Source: Prasinococcaceae sp. CCMP 1430 (Eukaryota; Prasinodermophyta; Palmophyllophyceae; Prasinococcales; Prasinococcaceae). Taken from it: a DNA stretch of 64,000 nucleotides. The first letter of the stretch is position 1, and every line of letters begins with the position of its first letter. Positions 50,294 to 60,350 of this stretch are shown one piece after another. The position numbers were made by a program, and so were the translations under genes. The stretch covers positions 1,021,005 through 1,085,004 of the forward strand of contig RQSC01000028.1 in assembly GCA_013416795.1 (NCBI GenBank). The letters are read 5' to 3'. The notes beneath the pieces are model-generated. The model did no database searches. It worked only from the letters and a program-made list of their open reading frames with translations, and was not told where the DNA came from.

Positions 50294-51226
50294 CTATCTG
50301 ACGGCGGTGATGCGCACGTAGGCCTTGTCGATGGCGTCGACGCTCACGCTGCTGAAGCCAGCGCCTTCGAAGCACGCGAGCAGCTCGTCGACGTCGGAGA
50401 AGGGCCGCCCGCTGGCGTGCTCTCCGCTCACTCCGTCGACGGATGGAGGTCGTCGTCGTGGCGGCGCGGACGCGCCCTCTGCGGGCGCAGGCAGCGCCAC
50501 GGTCGACGCGGAGAAGACGCCCCCCTCGCGCAGCACGCGTGCGACCTCGCGCACGCCCGCGGCCGGCTGCGGCCAGCAGTGCATCGCCGCTCCGGCGTGA
50601 ACAGCACCAAAAGATTGGTCCGCGAAGGGCAGGCTCGCCACGTCTGCCCGCACGAGCGATGCACGACCTGCCGCCAGCGAACCTGGCGCACCTGCTTCGA
50701 GCGCACCGGCGGCCTTTTCCACCATGGACGCCGAGAAGTCGCACGCGCACACGTGCGCCCAATCACCGCTGCTCACGAAGCGAGGAGTGAACACACCCGG
50801 CCCGCAGCTCAGGTCGAGCAGCGCTGCGCCGGTGCCCGCGACGGGCGCAAGCTGCGCTTTGGCCAGACCGTACTCACGATCCTCGCCCGGGTAGCCTGCG
50901 AAGCCGAAGATGACACGGCGGTACAGCGGGTACAGCCTCGCCCCCCACCGCGTCTTGAACGGGTCCTTCTCTGTGGTGCTCCCGCCCGGCAGCGCGACTG
51001 AGGACACGCCGGCGCTACCACCCGAAGGCACCAAATCGTACGCACCGATGGCGCGCAGCGAGGCGTCGGATCCCAGCGCGGCACCGCATGCGCCACACGG
51101 AGCCTGGTCGGCGGCCGGGCGGGCGAGCAGTGCCCCACAGGCCGGGCACTGCAGCGCGGGCGCCGCCGCCGCCCCCGCAGCGACGGTGCCGCTCCATGGC
51201 GGTAGCAGGCCGCCAGGCCGCCGCAC
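50294..51226 (-). CDS. UbiE/COQ5-like SAM methyltransferase with zinc-ribbon-like start, plastid type
   Basis: About 310 residues in the visible frame. It begins with a CPACG...CGACG pair that looks like a small zinc ribbon, followed by TRWGARLYPLYRRVIFGFAG and the SAM site LLDLSCGPGVFTPRF, then ACDFSASMVEKA, VRADVASLPFADQSFGAVHA, GAAMHCWPQPAAGVREVARV and LREGGVF. This order matches plant plastid methyltransferases of unknown substrate. No ATG lies in frame before the cysteine pair: the frame begins after a stop near 51290, so an upstream exon or a non-ATG start is needed. It is divergent from the temptin/copper monooxygenase gene. Confidence 0.8.
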   Translation of the reverse strand: MRRPGGLLPPWSGTVAAGAAAAPALQCPACGALLARPAADQAPCGACGAALGSDASLRAIGAYDLVPSGGSAGVSSVALPGGSTTEKDPFKTRWGARLYPLYRRVIFGFAGYPGEDREYGLAKAQLAPVAGTGAALLDLSCGPGVFTPRFVSSGDWAHVCACDFSASMVEKAAGALEAGAPGSLAAGRASLVRADVASLPFADQSFGAVHAGAAMHCWPQPAAGVREVARVLREGGVFSASTVALPAPAEGASAPPRRRPPSVDGVSGEHASGRPFSDVDELLACFEGAGFSSVSVDAIDKAYVRITAVR

Positions 51227-51340
51227 CGCGCCACCGCCGCCGCGCCGCCCAGTGGCAGCGGCGTCGCGGCGCTCCGGCAGTACAGGATTCTATCCGAACG
51301 CGCACGCTCGGAAGGTTAGGGTTACATCTCCTTTGACGTA

Positions 51341-51385
51341 GATGGTGATCGACCATCTGATGGTGCGATCTGATGGTCCATCGTC
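51341..51385. promoter_or_regulatory. Cluster of GATGG/CCATC palindromes in a divergent spacer
   Basis: GATGGTGATCGACCATC (51341-51357) and GATGGTCCATC (51375-51385) lie between the methyltransferase and monooxygenase genes. GGTTAGGGTTA (51314-51324), a telo-box-like motif, is just upstream. Confidence 0.4.
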
Positions 51386-51650
51386 CATCGTTGATCTGTG
51401 GTGCCTCGCTCGCTCGACAATGCCAATCATTGCGGTAAACCCTGATGAAATGCATGCCGCCGGGGCATCTTCTGCGGGCGCCGCTCGGGGAACGGTGGTC
51501 AGCGCACCCCGCCGCGCCGCGGAGGGGCGGAAGAGGGAAGCCGCGAGCGCACGGTCGCACGAGCGGCGGCCCGGGGGGCGGGGCACCCACCGGAGCGCCG
51601 GGGGGACACGCGCCAGACCTACCCGTCCTGACGCCGCCCTGGGCCACCAA

Positions 51651-53627
51651 ATGGCGCCCGCGCGGACTGCGGCGATTGCAGCAGCCGCTGCGCTCGCGCT
51701 CGGCGTGCGGGGCGGAGCTGCCCACCCTTCGAATGTGCGTGCGCCCGCGCGCGCATGGGGCCGGCAGCGGCGGTGGTGTGAGCGTGGGGGAGGGCGAGGG
51801 TCGATGCGAGGGACTGACAAGCGAACGCCCTGCCCGCGCGTTGCCCACCGCCGCTCGCGCGCGCAACAGCGCTTCCGCGTGCCCAATGGCGAGCGCGTGC
51901 CGTGCCCCCCCGGCGGCAGGGGGTGCAGCCCGGGCTCCCACGAAACGCCATCTCTCAACGGCCCCATGCCCGAGAGCGTGTGCAAGGGACTCGGCCACGA
52001 CACGTGCGCGGGCGGCAACTTCCCGCTGAACCCCTTCGGCATCGACTTCTCCGCACAGGGCTACAAGTGGACCAAGGAGCTTTGCGAGACTGACAGCGAC
52101 GGCGACGGCCTCACGAACGGTGAAGAGCTGGGCGACCCGTGCTGCGTGTGGTCTTTTGAGGACCTGCCGCTGCCTGGCTTCGCTGAGCACGAGCCCAGCC
52201 ACCCGGGCAACAAGGACTCCGTGTCGGCGAACGCAGTTCGCATTCGCGATGCCAACTGCGCCGCCGCCACGGACGCCGGCTCGGGCGCCTCGGCACCCCT
52301 CAATTTTTTCTTGCCCGGAGAGACGCAGCATTCGACCGAGGCCCACATCAATGGCTATGTCGTGCCTACCGAGCGCACGACGTACGTGGACTTTGCGCTC
52401 GCCTTTGACGCGCCGGAGTGTGAGGAGACCACTTGCTACCTGGTAGGAATCGAGGCGCTCGTCGACCGGGTCGACCTCGTCCACCACTACATCCTCGACG
52501 GCTGTCCTAGCAGGTGGGATGAAGGCGAGCTGGGCGAGGTTGTCGAAGAAAACCAACTCACCTGCGACTGGTGGGTCGGCGGCTGGGCCCCCGGCCGCGA
52601 GCCCATGATGAGGGCCCCCGCTGATGCCGCTTTGGCATTCGGCGCCGGCGCGACGCCGCTGAAAGGCTTCCGGTTCCAGCTGCACTACGACAATCCGTAC
52701 GGCGTCCGCGGCGCAGTCGACACGTCGGGCATCCGCCTGCACTATACGACCACACCGCGCGCGCACGCGCTCGAGTCGTTCAATGTCTTCGAACTCTCCT
52801 TCGCGCCCTATGTCGAGGTGCCCGAGAAGAGAACACGTCACTTCGTCGCGCAGGTGTGCCAAGTACGCGGACTGAGCGACCCCATTAAGGTGGTCGAGGT
52901 GAGCTTCCACGCGCACCTGCTGGGCCGCGAGATGTACTTGGAGCTCTACCGCAACGGCACGCGCAGCGACGTGCTGAGCGAGAACTCGTGGCATTTCGAC
53001 GATCAGTACGTGTTCAACATGGAGGCGCGTGACCTCGAACTGTACAATGGCGATGTTCTGGTGTCGGCGTGCGTGTACAACTCGATGGAGCGCCATAGTC
53101 CCACCTTGATGTCGATCGAGACCACCGATGAGATGTGCTGGTCGACCATGAACTACTACCCAGCGCAGAGCAGCCTCAAGTGCCATTCGAACATGTTCCA
53201 AGGCGACTTCGAAGAGGGCGAGCCCGCGGCTGAGGTGCTCGAGCGCCACACGCCTGCCTTCATAAGCTCGCTCGACGAGGGCAGTTGGATGGGTCAGGCC
53301 TCCGAGGCGCCTTCCCAGCCTGCGCGACCCGCGTGGTCAAGCATTGTCAAGGAGACGGAGGCCATCGTTGAGGGCAGCGATGCTGATGGCATTGAAGACA
53401 GCGAGGAGCTCACCGCCGACCTGGGCAAAGTGAAGAAGAGCAAGAAGAAGAGCAAGTCGAAAGAGTCGAAGAAGAAGAAGAAGACGAGCAAGAAGGGCAA
53501 GAAGAAGCTCTCTGCCAAGAAGGTGAAGAAGCTCTGCGGTGGCGCCTCAAGCAAGCGAAAGTGCAAGAAAGGTGACGCCAAGAAGAATTGCAAGTTTTCC
53601 AAGAAGAAGGGCTGCGTCCCGAAGTGA
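51651..53627 (+). CDS. Secreted temptin / copper type-II ascorbate-dependent monooxygenase
   Basis: Exons 51651-51734 and 51870-53627, joined in phase 0 over a 135-nt intron (AAT|GTGCGT...ACAG), give 613 residues. A signal peptide (MAPARTAAIAAAAALALGVR) leads to AHPSN-RFRVPNGERVPCPPG, the start of a temptin Cys-rich region with DSDGDGLTNGEELGDP. Then come both domains of a PHM/DBH-type monooxygenase: the HHxxL copper site VDLVHHYILDGC, and FHAHLLGREMYLELYRNG with the HxH site, ending near MSIETTDEMCWSTMNYYP, which offers the Met ligand. These enzymes hydroxylate C-H bonds using two coppers, oxygen and ascorbate. The C-terminus is a Lys-rich tail (KKSKKKSKSKESKKKKK) followed by a Cys-spaced basic end (LCGGASSKRKCKKGD). 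Substrate unknown. Confidence 0.88.
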   Translation: MAPARTAAIAAAAALALGVRGGAAHPSNVRAPARAWGRQRRWCERGGGRGSMRGTDKRTPCPRVAHRRSRAQQRFRVPNGERVPCPPGGRGCSPGSHETPSLNGPMPESVCKGLGHDTCAGGNFPLNPFGIDFSAQGYKWTKELCETDSDGDGLTNGEELGDPCCVWSFEDLPLPGFAEHEPSHPGNKDSVSANAVRIRDANCAAATDAGSGASAPLNFFLPGETQHSTEAHINGYVVPTERTTYVDFALAFDAPECEETTCYLVGIEALVDRVDLVHHYILDGCPSRWDEGELGEVVEENQLTCDWWVGGWAPGREPMMRAPADAALAFGAGATPLKGFRFQLHYDNPYGVRGAVDTSGIRLHYTTTPRAHALESFNVFELSFAPYVEVPEKRTRHFVAQVCQVRGLSDPIKVVEVSFHAHLLGREMYLELYRNGTRSDVLSENSWHFDDQYVFNMEARDLELYNGDVLVSACVYNSMERHSPTLMSIETTDEMCWSTMNYYPAQSSLKCHSNMFQGDFEEGEPAAEVLERHTPAFISSLDEGSWMGQASEAPSQPARPAWSSIVKETEAIVEGSDADGIEDSEELTADLGKVKKSKKKSKSKESKKKKKTSKKGKKKLSAKKVKKLCGGASSKRKCKKGDAKKNCKFSKKKGCVPK

Positions 53628-53744
53628 GCTTGTCCGAGTTCGCCGCGCCAGAAGCGCGCGCGCGACCGCGCGAGGAGAGAGGGTGGGGGGGCGCCCAGCG
53701 TCGGCTCTGCGTGCGATGACACGCGCTCGCGGAGCAGTTCATTC

Positions 53745-53750
53745 TGTACA
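53745..53750. terminator. Shared 3'-end signal (TGTACA in AT-rich spacer)
   Basis: Between the convergent monooxygenase and LRR genes; TCTAATTAATAG follows directly. Confidence 0.4.
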
Positions 53751-53810
53751 ATCTAATTAATAGCTACTTCAGTGACTAGCCCCACCGACGCCATGGCATT
53801 GCACGTCAGT

Positions 53811-56321
53811 CTATGCGTACGCGAGCTCGGCGTTGCCACTCGTGTCCAGCGTCTGCAATGACGTGAGCCCTTCGAGCGACTCGTACTTCAACTGCCCGCT
53901 GAGCTTGTTGCGGCTGAGGTCCAGGCGCGCCAGCTTGCGTAGCTCGCGTACTGCCGCGTTGGGGAACGCACCGGAGAGCTAGTTGCGCGAAAGGTTGAGG
54001 GCTGTAAGCCGCGTGAGCGATCCGAGGCTCTCGGGTACGCTGCCAGTGAGTGCGTTGTCCGACAGGTCGAGCACGCGCAGCGCGCTGAGCGTGCCCAGGG
54101 CCGGCGCGAGCGGCCCTGTCAATGCATTGGACGAAAGATCGAGCACGCGCAGCGAGGACAATCGGGCGAGCCCGTGCGCGCGACCTTGACCGCCGCCGGC
54201 ACGTGCATCGCCATCCGCCGAGCCGCTCGATTGCCCGCTAACCGCCGCGCCTCCTCTCGTGCCTTCCATGAGGTGTGCTGGAAGGCCCATTGCTTGCGCC
54301 AGCCTCTGCCTCTCATCGCTCTCCCTACTGGCCCCTGGTTCGGGAGTCGCCGCCGGGGACGACGCTGGTGCGTCGGGCAGAGCAGCCGAGGCAGCCGACG
54401 CGGCCGTCGAGGGCGCGCCAATCATCGGGCCAGCGAAGGAGTTGGCGCTAGCGTTGAGCAGCCGAAGGTTGACAGCATCCAATAGCACAGCTGGAAGCGT
54501 GCCCTCGAGCTGGTTCGACGACACGTCCAGGTGTCGTAGCTCGCTCGCAGCGCAGATCGGCACTGGCAGAGTGCCGGTCAGGCGATTGGCTGCCGCTGCA
54601 AATACGCGTAAGGGCGTGCTCAAGCTCGGCACGTCGGCGGGGAGCGAACCTGTGAGCCTATTTGCGCTCACGTCGAGCACACGCATGGCTTGCCCGTCGA
54701 CAATCTCAGGGGGTAGCGTGCCATCGAGCCCATTATGCGCCAGGTCCAGCAGCGCAAGATTGCTGAGCGCGCCCAGGCGGGGCGGGATCGCGCCCGCTAG
54801 GCGATTATGCGCCAGGCTGAGAGCCTCGACGGCTGGCCACCGTGAGGCGCAGTCAGCGGGCACGAGTTCGTCGAGGCTGTCACCGATGGCGTTGTGGCTC
54901 ACGTTCAGCAGTGTGAGCTGCGTGACCTCTCCCGAGCCGCCAGCCGCAGGGTGGAGCGCCGCCGCTACTCGCACCAGCCTGTTGTCGCTGAGGTCAATTT
55001 CGCGCAGGGCGGGCGATGCGAGTACGCCCACAGGGACCTCGCCTCCCAGCGCGTTGCGTTGCATGCGAAGGCGAGAAAGCCGCCCGAGCTCGCCCATCTC
55101 GGCAGGCAAGGCGCCCCGCAACATATTCCCTGACAGATCTAAGCGCTTGAGATGCCGCAGTCTTCCGATGGCCGGCGGCACGGTGCCGTCGAGCCCCGCC
55201 GAGGGCAGCTCGAGTGACACCACGCCGGCAGGCATTCCCTCGAGCGGTGCCGCAAGCTCGTCGCTTGGCTCCGCGCGTTGGCAGCGCACACCAGCCCACG
55301 CGCAGTAGTCCCCCCTGTCGAGCTGCGTCTCGTCCCAGCGCAGCGAGGACGCCCACCGCGGCCCGTTGGTTGCTCTGTACAGGTCGCGCAGCGCGGCACG
55401 CTCCACGCGCCTGATCTTGACGAGCGTGGTGCCCTCGCCGAAGCTCTCTGCCAGCGGGACGATTTCATCCTCTGCGTGTGTGCCCACTCCACTCTCAGCG
55501 GCCTGCGCTCTCGCGTCGCCATCACCACCGTCACCCTCGATGAGCGCTCGCACGGGCAGGCCGGGTATGCCGTGCGCGCCAGAGCGGAAGTAGCTGGAGG
55601 ATTCAGAGCGCGATGTCGCCACGCGCTCCTCCGCCTGTGCCATGTCCTCCACGTCAGCGAGGACCATGTCTTTCGCGGCAACAGTCGCTGCTGCGGATGC
55701 TGCGGCGTACGCGTCGAATAAATCGTCGGTGACGGCGTTCCCGCCGCGCCCGCCCGCGCCGCCTCCGAGCACGCGCACGACGTCCAGCGCAGCGCCCGCG
55801 CCTCCTCCTGCACCCAGCGACGCTCGCACAGCCTCTGCCTGGCACTGCTCGTGCAGCATGGTCTTCAGAAGCTCCAGCGTGCGCTCTCGCCCACCCGCGC
55901 GACTGCGCAGCGCACGCTCGTCGTCGGCGAGCTCGCATGCGTCGGGAGCGACGAGCGACGGCTGCGCCCCACCCTGCGCCTCGGCGCACGCTCGGCGCAG
56001 CACGGCGCGCAGCGCCTCGACCAGCTCGGCATCGGTGTCGCGTCGGTCGAATACACGCGCGTATCCCTTGCACGGCGAGCGCAGCGTCGCCACGAGCGCT
56101 GATGAGAGCCGCAGGCGGCCGTCCCCCTCGATCACCGCGCCACTGCGCTCCGGCTCCGGCGCTCCCGGCCACTCAAGCGCGGTCGCCCCCGCTGCTGCAA
56201 GCGCGACCGCAACTGCGGCCGCGAGTGCAAGCACGACTGCGACCGCAACTGCCGACCCCCCCCCAGGCGGCAGCAGCCGCGGCCGCAGCTGTGGCCGCGC
56301 GCGACCCTCAGCGCGTCGCAT
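53811..56321 (-). CDS. Leucine-rich-repeat protein with one in-frame TAG stop
   Basis: From the ATG at 56321 the frame runs 780 residues to TAG at 53979-53981, then continues without other stops for 55 more codons to TAG at 53811. A signal anchor (SAVAVAVVLALAAAVAVALA) opens the protein. An N-terminal LRR cap follows (ALRDLYRATNGPRWASSLRW and DYCAWAGVRC), then many plant-type repeats: LKRLDLSGNMLRGALPAEMG, LREIDLSDNRL, LALLDLAHNGLDGTLPPEI and LRVLDLSDNALTGSVPESLG. The repeat pattern carries on across the stop: LNLSRN-*-LSGAFPNAAVREL, LARLDLSRNKLSGQL. One base (AAG to TAG) would explain it. Such proteins usually act as surface receptors or cell-wall proteins; no kinase domain is present. It shares a divergent spacer of about 400 bp with the TPR gene. 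Confidence 0.75.
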
Positions 56322-56717
56322 TGCCACGGCCGGCCGGCCGTGGCAGGGCGCACGGAGCGCGCGGCGCGCGCCGTGTGGTTGGCAGCACGGTGTCGAGTGG
56401 CATGGCGCAGTTGACTGCGTGCACCCACCGAACTGCGCGGGATTTGGCACGGCGTGCCGAAGTGTCACACCGCAACGACGCGTGTGCGCACGCGTTCGCG
56501 CGCGGCGCTGCCGCTTGCCGCGCACGAGCGTGCGACAGGGCGCGCTGGCGTGGGGTCGACGCAAGGGGCGTGGCACTGCGGCTGCACGCGGGGCAGCAGG
56601 CGGTTGCAGGGCTGGGCGGGCCCTGCGGTTGGTAGCGGTGCCACTTGGGCCGCCCGCGCACGGTTTGACGCGAGAGGCGAGGTGGGTCAGGACGCTGCGG
56701 CGCCTGCAGCAGATGCC

Positions 56718-57347
56718 ATGGGCGACAACATGCGCGACCCAATCACGGGCGCACACAAGGTGTACACCAAGAGCGACTGTGTCAACCCTTTCCGCACACA
56801 GCAGCATGTGGAGGAGTGCGCTGCCGAGCGAGCAGGCGCCAAGGGCCGCGCGCTCGCAGAGGACGCCGCTGCGCGGGAGCAGGCGGCAGCGCTCATAACG
56901 TCGATCGCGCTGCCCGCCATCCCCTGGCGCGCGGCGGCCGCCAATGAGGCACGAAAGAAAGGTTCGGAGGCGTTCAAGCGCGGCGAGTACAACGCAGCTG
57001 TCGCATACTTTGATGAGGCAATCAGTGCCGACATGAGCGCGCGCTCCGACGCCGCGCTCTGGTGCAACCGCTCTGCTGCCAAGCTCGCAGCGGGGAACGC
57101 GACGGGCGCCGTGCACGACGCGAGGCACGCGACTACTCTCGCGCCGAAGGAGGTCAAGCCGCTATGGAGGCTAGCAAAGGCACTCGAGGGGGCCGAGGAT
57201 CGCGCGGCTTCCCGTGCCACGCTGCGAGATGCGCTTATGCTCGACCCCAACAATGCGCAGCTGCTCGCTGCGTGGAAGGCCTCGGGCAAGCAGCAGACCG
57301 CTTCGCCTGCCCATTTGACATCCGATGGTATGGAAAAAACGCAATGA
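56718..57347 (+). CDS. TPR-domain protein
   Basis: 209 residues from MGDNMRDPITGAHKV. Two to three tetratricopeptide repeats are clear: ARKKGSEAFKRGEYNAAVAY, FDEAISADMSARSDAALWCN and RSAAKLAAGNATGAVHDARH, ending with LMLDPNNAQLLAAWKASGKQ. The N-terminal ~80 residues (TKSDCVNPFRTQQHVEEC) are not TPR. TPR proteins mostly act as co-chaperones or adaptors; partners are not evident. The end converges on VMP1 with a spacer of about 145 bp that contains TTGTACCG. Confidence 0.75.
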   Translation: MGDNMRDPITGAHKVYTKSDCVNPFRTQQHVEECAAERAGAKGRALAEDAAAREQAAALITSIALPAIPWRAAAANEARKKGSEAFKRGEYNAAVAYFDEAISADMSARSDAALWCNRSAAKLAAGNATGAVHDARHATTLAPKEVKPLWRLAKALEGAEDRAASRATLRDALMLDPNNAQLLAAWKASGKQQTASPAHLTSDGMEKTQ

Positions 57348-57493
57348 CCCATTCTTATGCCGACCGCGTGGGCACCGGCGCGAACGGGGAGGGGTTGTCG
57401 TCAACGACTGACAGCAAGGTCGACCGCTTCATCTCGCCCGTATGCAGAAGTTGTACCGTGCGGGTGCTAGACGCACACGCCACACCCCAATGC

Positions 57494-60005
57494 TCACGCC
57501 ACGACTGAGCGAGGCGAGAGCGCCAGGGGCTGTTTGCGCGCGTTCTCCATTGCGCGCTGCCGTGCCAGCTGCTCAATGGAGCTCAACACGAAGATGGCCA
57601 CCAGCGCCACGGAAGCCGCAGCGAAAGGGGTCGGCGCGAGTGTCTCAATGATCGCCGACGTTCCTATTGAGTAAAGCAAGGCGTCGGGGAGGAGCGCCGC
57701 AAGCGGAACGACGCGCTCACACGAGTCAGTTCGGCCAGACACCCACCGCATCCACCGCGCCTTCCACAGCAGTCATTTCGCGTGCGCTGACTGGTCGAAC
57801 AGGCGACCCAAGCGCAGCGCCTACGACCAGTCGCACCAGCAGGACTCGCGGGCGACGGGCTTCCGCTCTGGGTGTGCGCAAAACGTACCTTCATCCGCCC
57901 ACCGCTGCCAAAACCAGCGAGTGTCTATCACTGGATCTTTGAGCTTTGCGATGTACGAATTCAGCTGAGTCTCAAGCATCGCACCCCACTCCTTGGGTTG
58001 CGGGACACCGAGAGTGTCAACAAGTGGGGCCAGGGGGGTCTGAAGTGAAGCAAACGCCACCTTCCAGTACTCCACGAAGAGGTGGCGAGTATGCGGGAGG
58101 AAGAGATACAGGAACAGAAAGAGCTGGCCGTGCACTTTGATGAGGGCTTTGCCGATCAATGTGGCACCGAAGAACGTCCAGAAGTCCATGAGAAATGCGC
58201 CGCACGCCATACCTGCCATATCAAACGCAGCGTTCGGCCACGAGGCTAGCAGTAGAACGCCCACGAAGCCATGATTTTTGAGCAGGTACACCGTCGCTCG
58301 CTTCACCGTTGCCCAGCAGCGCCCGAAGAATCCCTGGTTTCCGGGGGAGTCCTGTGCGACACTCAGAAGCTCGTCCATATCCTACAGACCCGTTGCATTG
58401 AGCGGCGCGTCAGCAGTGTGTCGGAGCATAGCGCACGCAACTGGGACGCACACACGAGCACTCGCGCATCGTCACACGCACCTCGTTGTGCTCTCCGGCG
58501 AGGGCTGCCGAGTAGCACAGCGCGTACGGTGGGATCTCTCCCAGAGCGGTTCCGGCCCCCCACAGGATGCACGCCGCCACAACCTTTCGATAGAGCTCCC
58601 AGTACGGCACCTCCCCGCCCCACACCTTGGTCGTTGGCGACAGGCACTGCATGACTGCACCTTCGGACGAAGCCCACATGTTCGCGCGTGCATCGAAGTC
58701 CATGTGGCCACACCGCTCTGCAGCCAGGCTCACGCGCAGCACGTGCGGCCAGAGGAACAGCAGTCCCGAGTGCATGCCACTGCCCAGCCCCACCGAGCTT
58801 AACACGCCCAATCCGACCCACCAAAGTACAAAGACGACCCACTGCTGCAAGTCTGCAGCAAGCTCCTCCTCGCCAGCAGCTCGCAGCGCGGCATGTGAGG
58901 CGAAGGCGATCACAACCATCGCCACAAGCAGCGGATGCATCGCATAGCGGCAGACTATGCTCATGAACGCCTCGCCCACCGACGCGCCAGCAAGCAAGAG
59001 CGTGCGGATCGGATGTGAAAGCAACCCCACAGGTGGCTCCCCAGCTAGGTTCGCGGCCTTCTCCTTCAGACGCCGCGCCTTGGGTGACGACAGAATCGCA
59101 TCCTGAGTTGGGATCGGGCTCGCATAAAGGCGCCGCAGTGGCCCGGGCGATCGCAAAGGTGATTCGCTCCTGGGAGAGCCCTCGATCTTCAGAGGCGGCA
59201 GCTTGGTGCTGGCGTGTTTGGGCGTCCTGTTAGTCAGCAGCGCGCGACCCTGCACCTGCGCCTGCGTGCCCTGCTTGCCGTCCTCGGCATGCGACGTGGC
59301 GCTGCTGTTGGGCGGGAGCGCAATGTCCCACGCCATCGTCGGCTTAGCCTTGGAGCTCGGGCGCGTGGCCGGTGCCGGTGACCCGTCGGGAGTGGCAATA
59401 TTCAAACCCTTTGCTGCGCTCTTGGACTGTGGGCGTGGCGCTTGCACTGGCGACGCGTCAGGCGTGGCGATGTCCAAACCCGTGGTCTTGACCTTCACGG
59501 ACTTGGTCGAGGCCCTCGCATCGGCCTTCGCAGCCCGGGGCTCGGCCGCCGCGCGCCCACGCGGTGCGAGCGCGCGCGAGCGCCCGCGTGGTTTTGACAC
59601 CGCCTCGCGGTCGACCTTGGGATTCGTGGACCTTCTCGTGGCCCTGACCGCCGTTGTGGGCTTGTCATCCGCCTTGGCATTCTTGGCTGGCGCGCGTCTG
59701 CCGCTTGCGCGACGCTTTCGCGGCGCGATCTCCTCCACCTCCGGCCCTGAGTCCGCCTCGGAGTGCGGCGCGACCTCAGCCTCCTCTTCCTTCGCGGGCT
59801 CTGCGCTTGCTTTTTTGCGGCGCGTGCCACTGCGGCCGGAGGCCCTGCGTGGCGGCGGTTTGGCGGCCTCCGCCACGGGGGCTGGCTCACCCGCGGTTGC
59901 GGCGGCCGCGCGCCCCCTGCGCCTTGGCGAGCCCGCGCCCGCGTCCGCCGCCCCCGCTGCCGCCGCCGCCGCCCCCGCTGCCGCCGCCGCCGCTCGCAGC
60001 ACCAC
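57494..60005 (-). CDS. VMP1: VMP1 (vacuole membrane protein 1) with a long basic N-terminal extension
   Basis: Exons 60005-58482, 58381-57889 and 57663-57494, joined in phases 0 and 1 (introns 100 and 225 nt), give 728 residues. The core matches VMP1 throughout: VVFVLWWVGLGVLSSVGLGS, AACILWGAGTALGEIPPYAL, then after the first join DMDELLSVAQDSPGNQGF, FVGVLLLASWPNAAFD, WTFFGATLIGKALIKVHGQ, and a last helix VALVAIFVLSSIEQLARQRA. VMP1 is an ER lipid scramblase needed for autophagosome formation. The first ~350 residues are unusual: Ala/Arg/Lys-rich, with three related IATPD-type motifs (GLDIATPDASP, GLNIATPDGSP, WDIALPPNSS). The frame has no ATG at its start (GTG at 60005); an ATG at 60027 is one base out of frame, so a GC-repeat indel is possible. 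Confidence 0.88.
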
Positions 60006-60027
60006 GCGTCGGCAGCCTGCGCGGCAT

Positions 60028-60350
60028 AGCGCGTCCCTTCCCTCCCTAGAACCCTCCCACTGCTGTTATGGGCGGGGGGGAAGGGGGGGGGCGATGACGC
60101 CCTGCGTGGTGCGCGATGTGGCGCCGATCGCGCGCGCGTGCGCGCGCTCCTCCCGAATTCGGAAGCATATACCGTACAAGTGCTTCTGCTCCAAGCCTCC
60201 AACGGTCAATCAATCGAACGTGCGAGTCCAGCATGAAATATCTTGAAACCCTAGCGTCGGGAAACCTCAAACACCACACAAAAAAGGGTCGAGACGCACG
60301 AAAACCGCAAAAATGAAGCTCCTTATTTACATGTAGGACTACAGTGCGCA
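60028..60350. promoter_or_regulatory. Spacer with telo-box AAACCCTAG
   Basis: Between VMP1 (5') and the ACMSD-PhzF gene (3'). AAACCCTAG lies at 60246-60254. TACATGTAGG (60329-60338) is a TGTA-type 3'-end signal for the fusion gene. Confidence 0.4.

Noticed and set aside
51341-51650. Earlier start of the copper monooxygenase at 51342
   Set aside because: The residues before 51651 are Arg/Pro-rich, whereas the ATG at 51651 opens a clear signal peptide followed by the temptin start.
59495-60202. Gly/Arg-rich frame starting MPRRLPTRG at 60027
   Set aside because: It leaves the VMP1 frame and ends in repetitive Arg-rich text; more likely it marks an indel in the GGC repeat or is untranslated.
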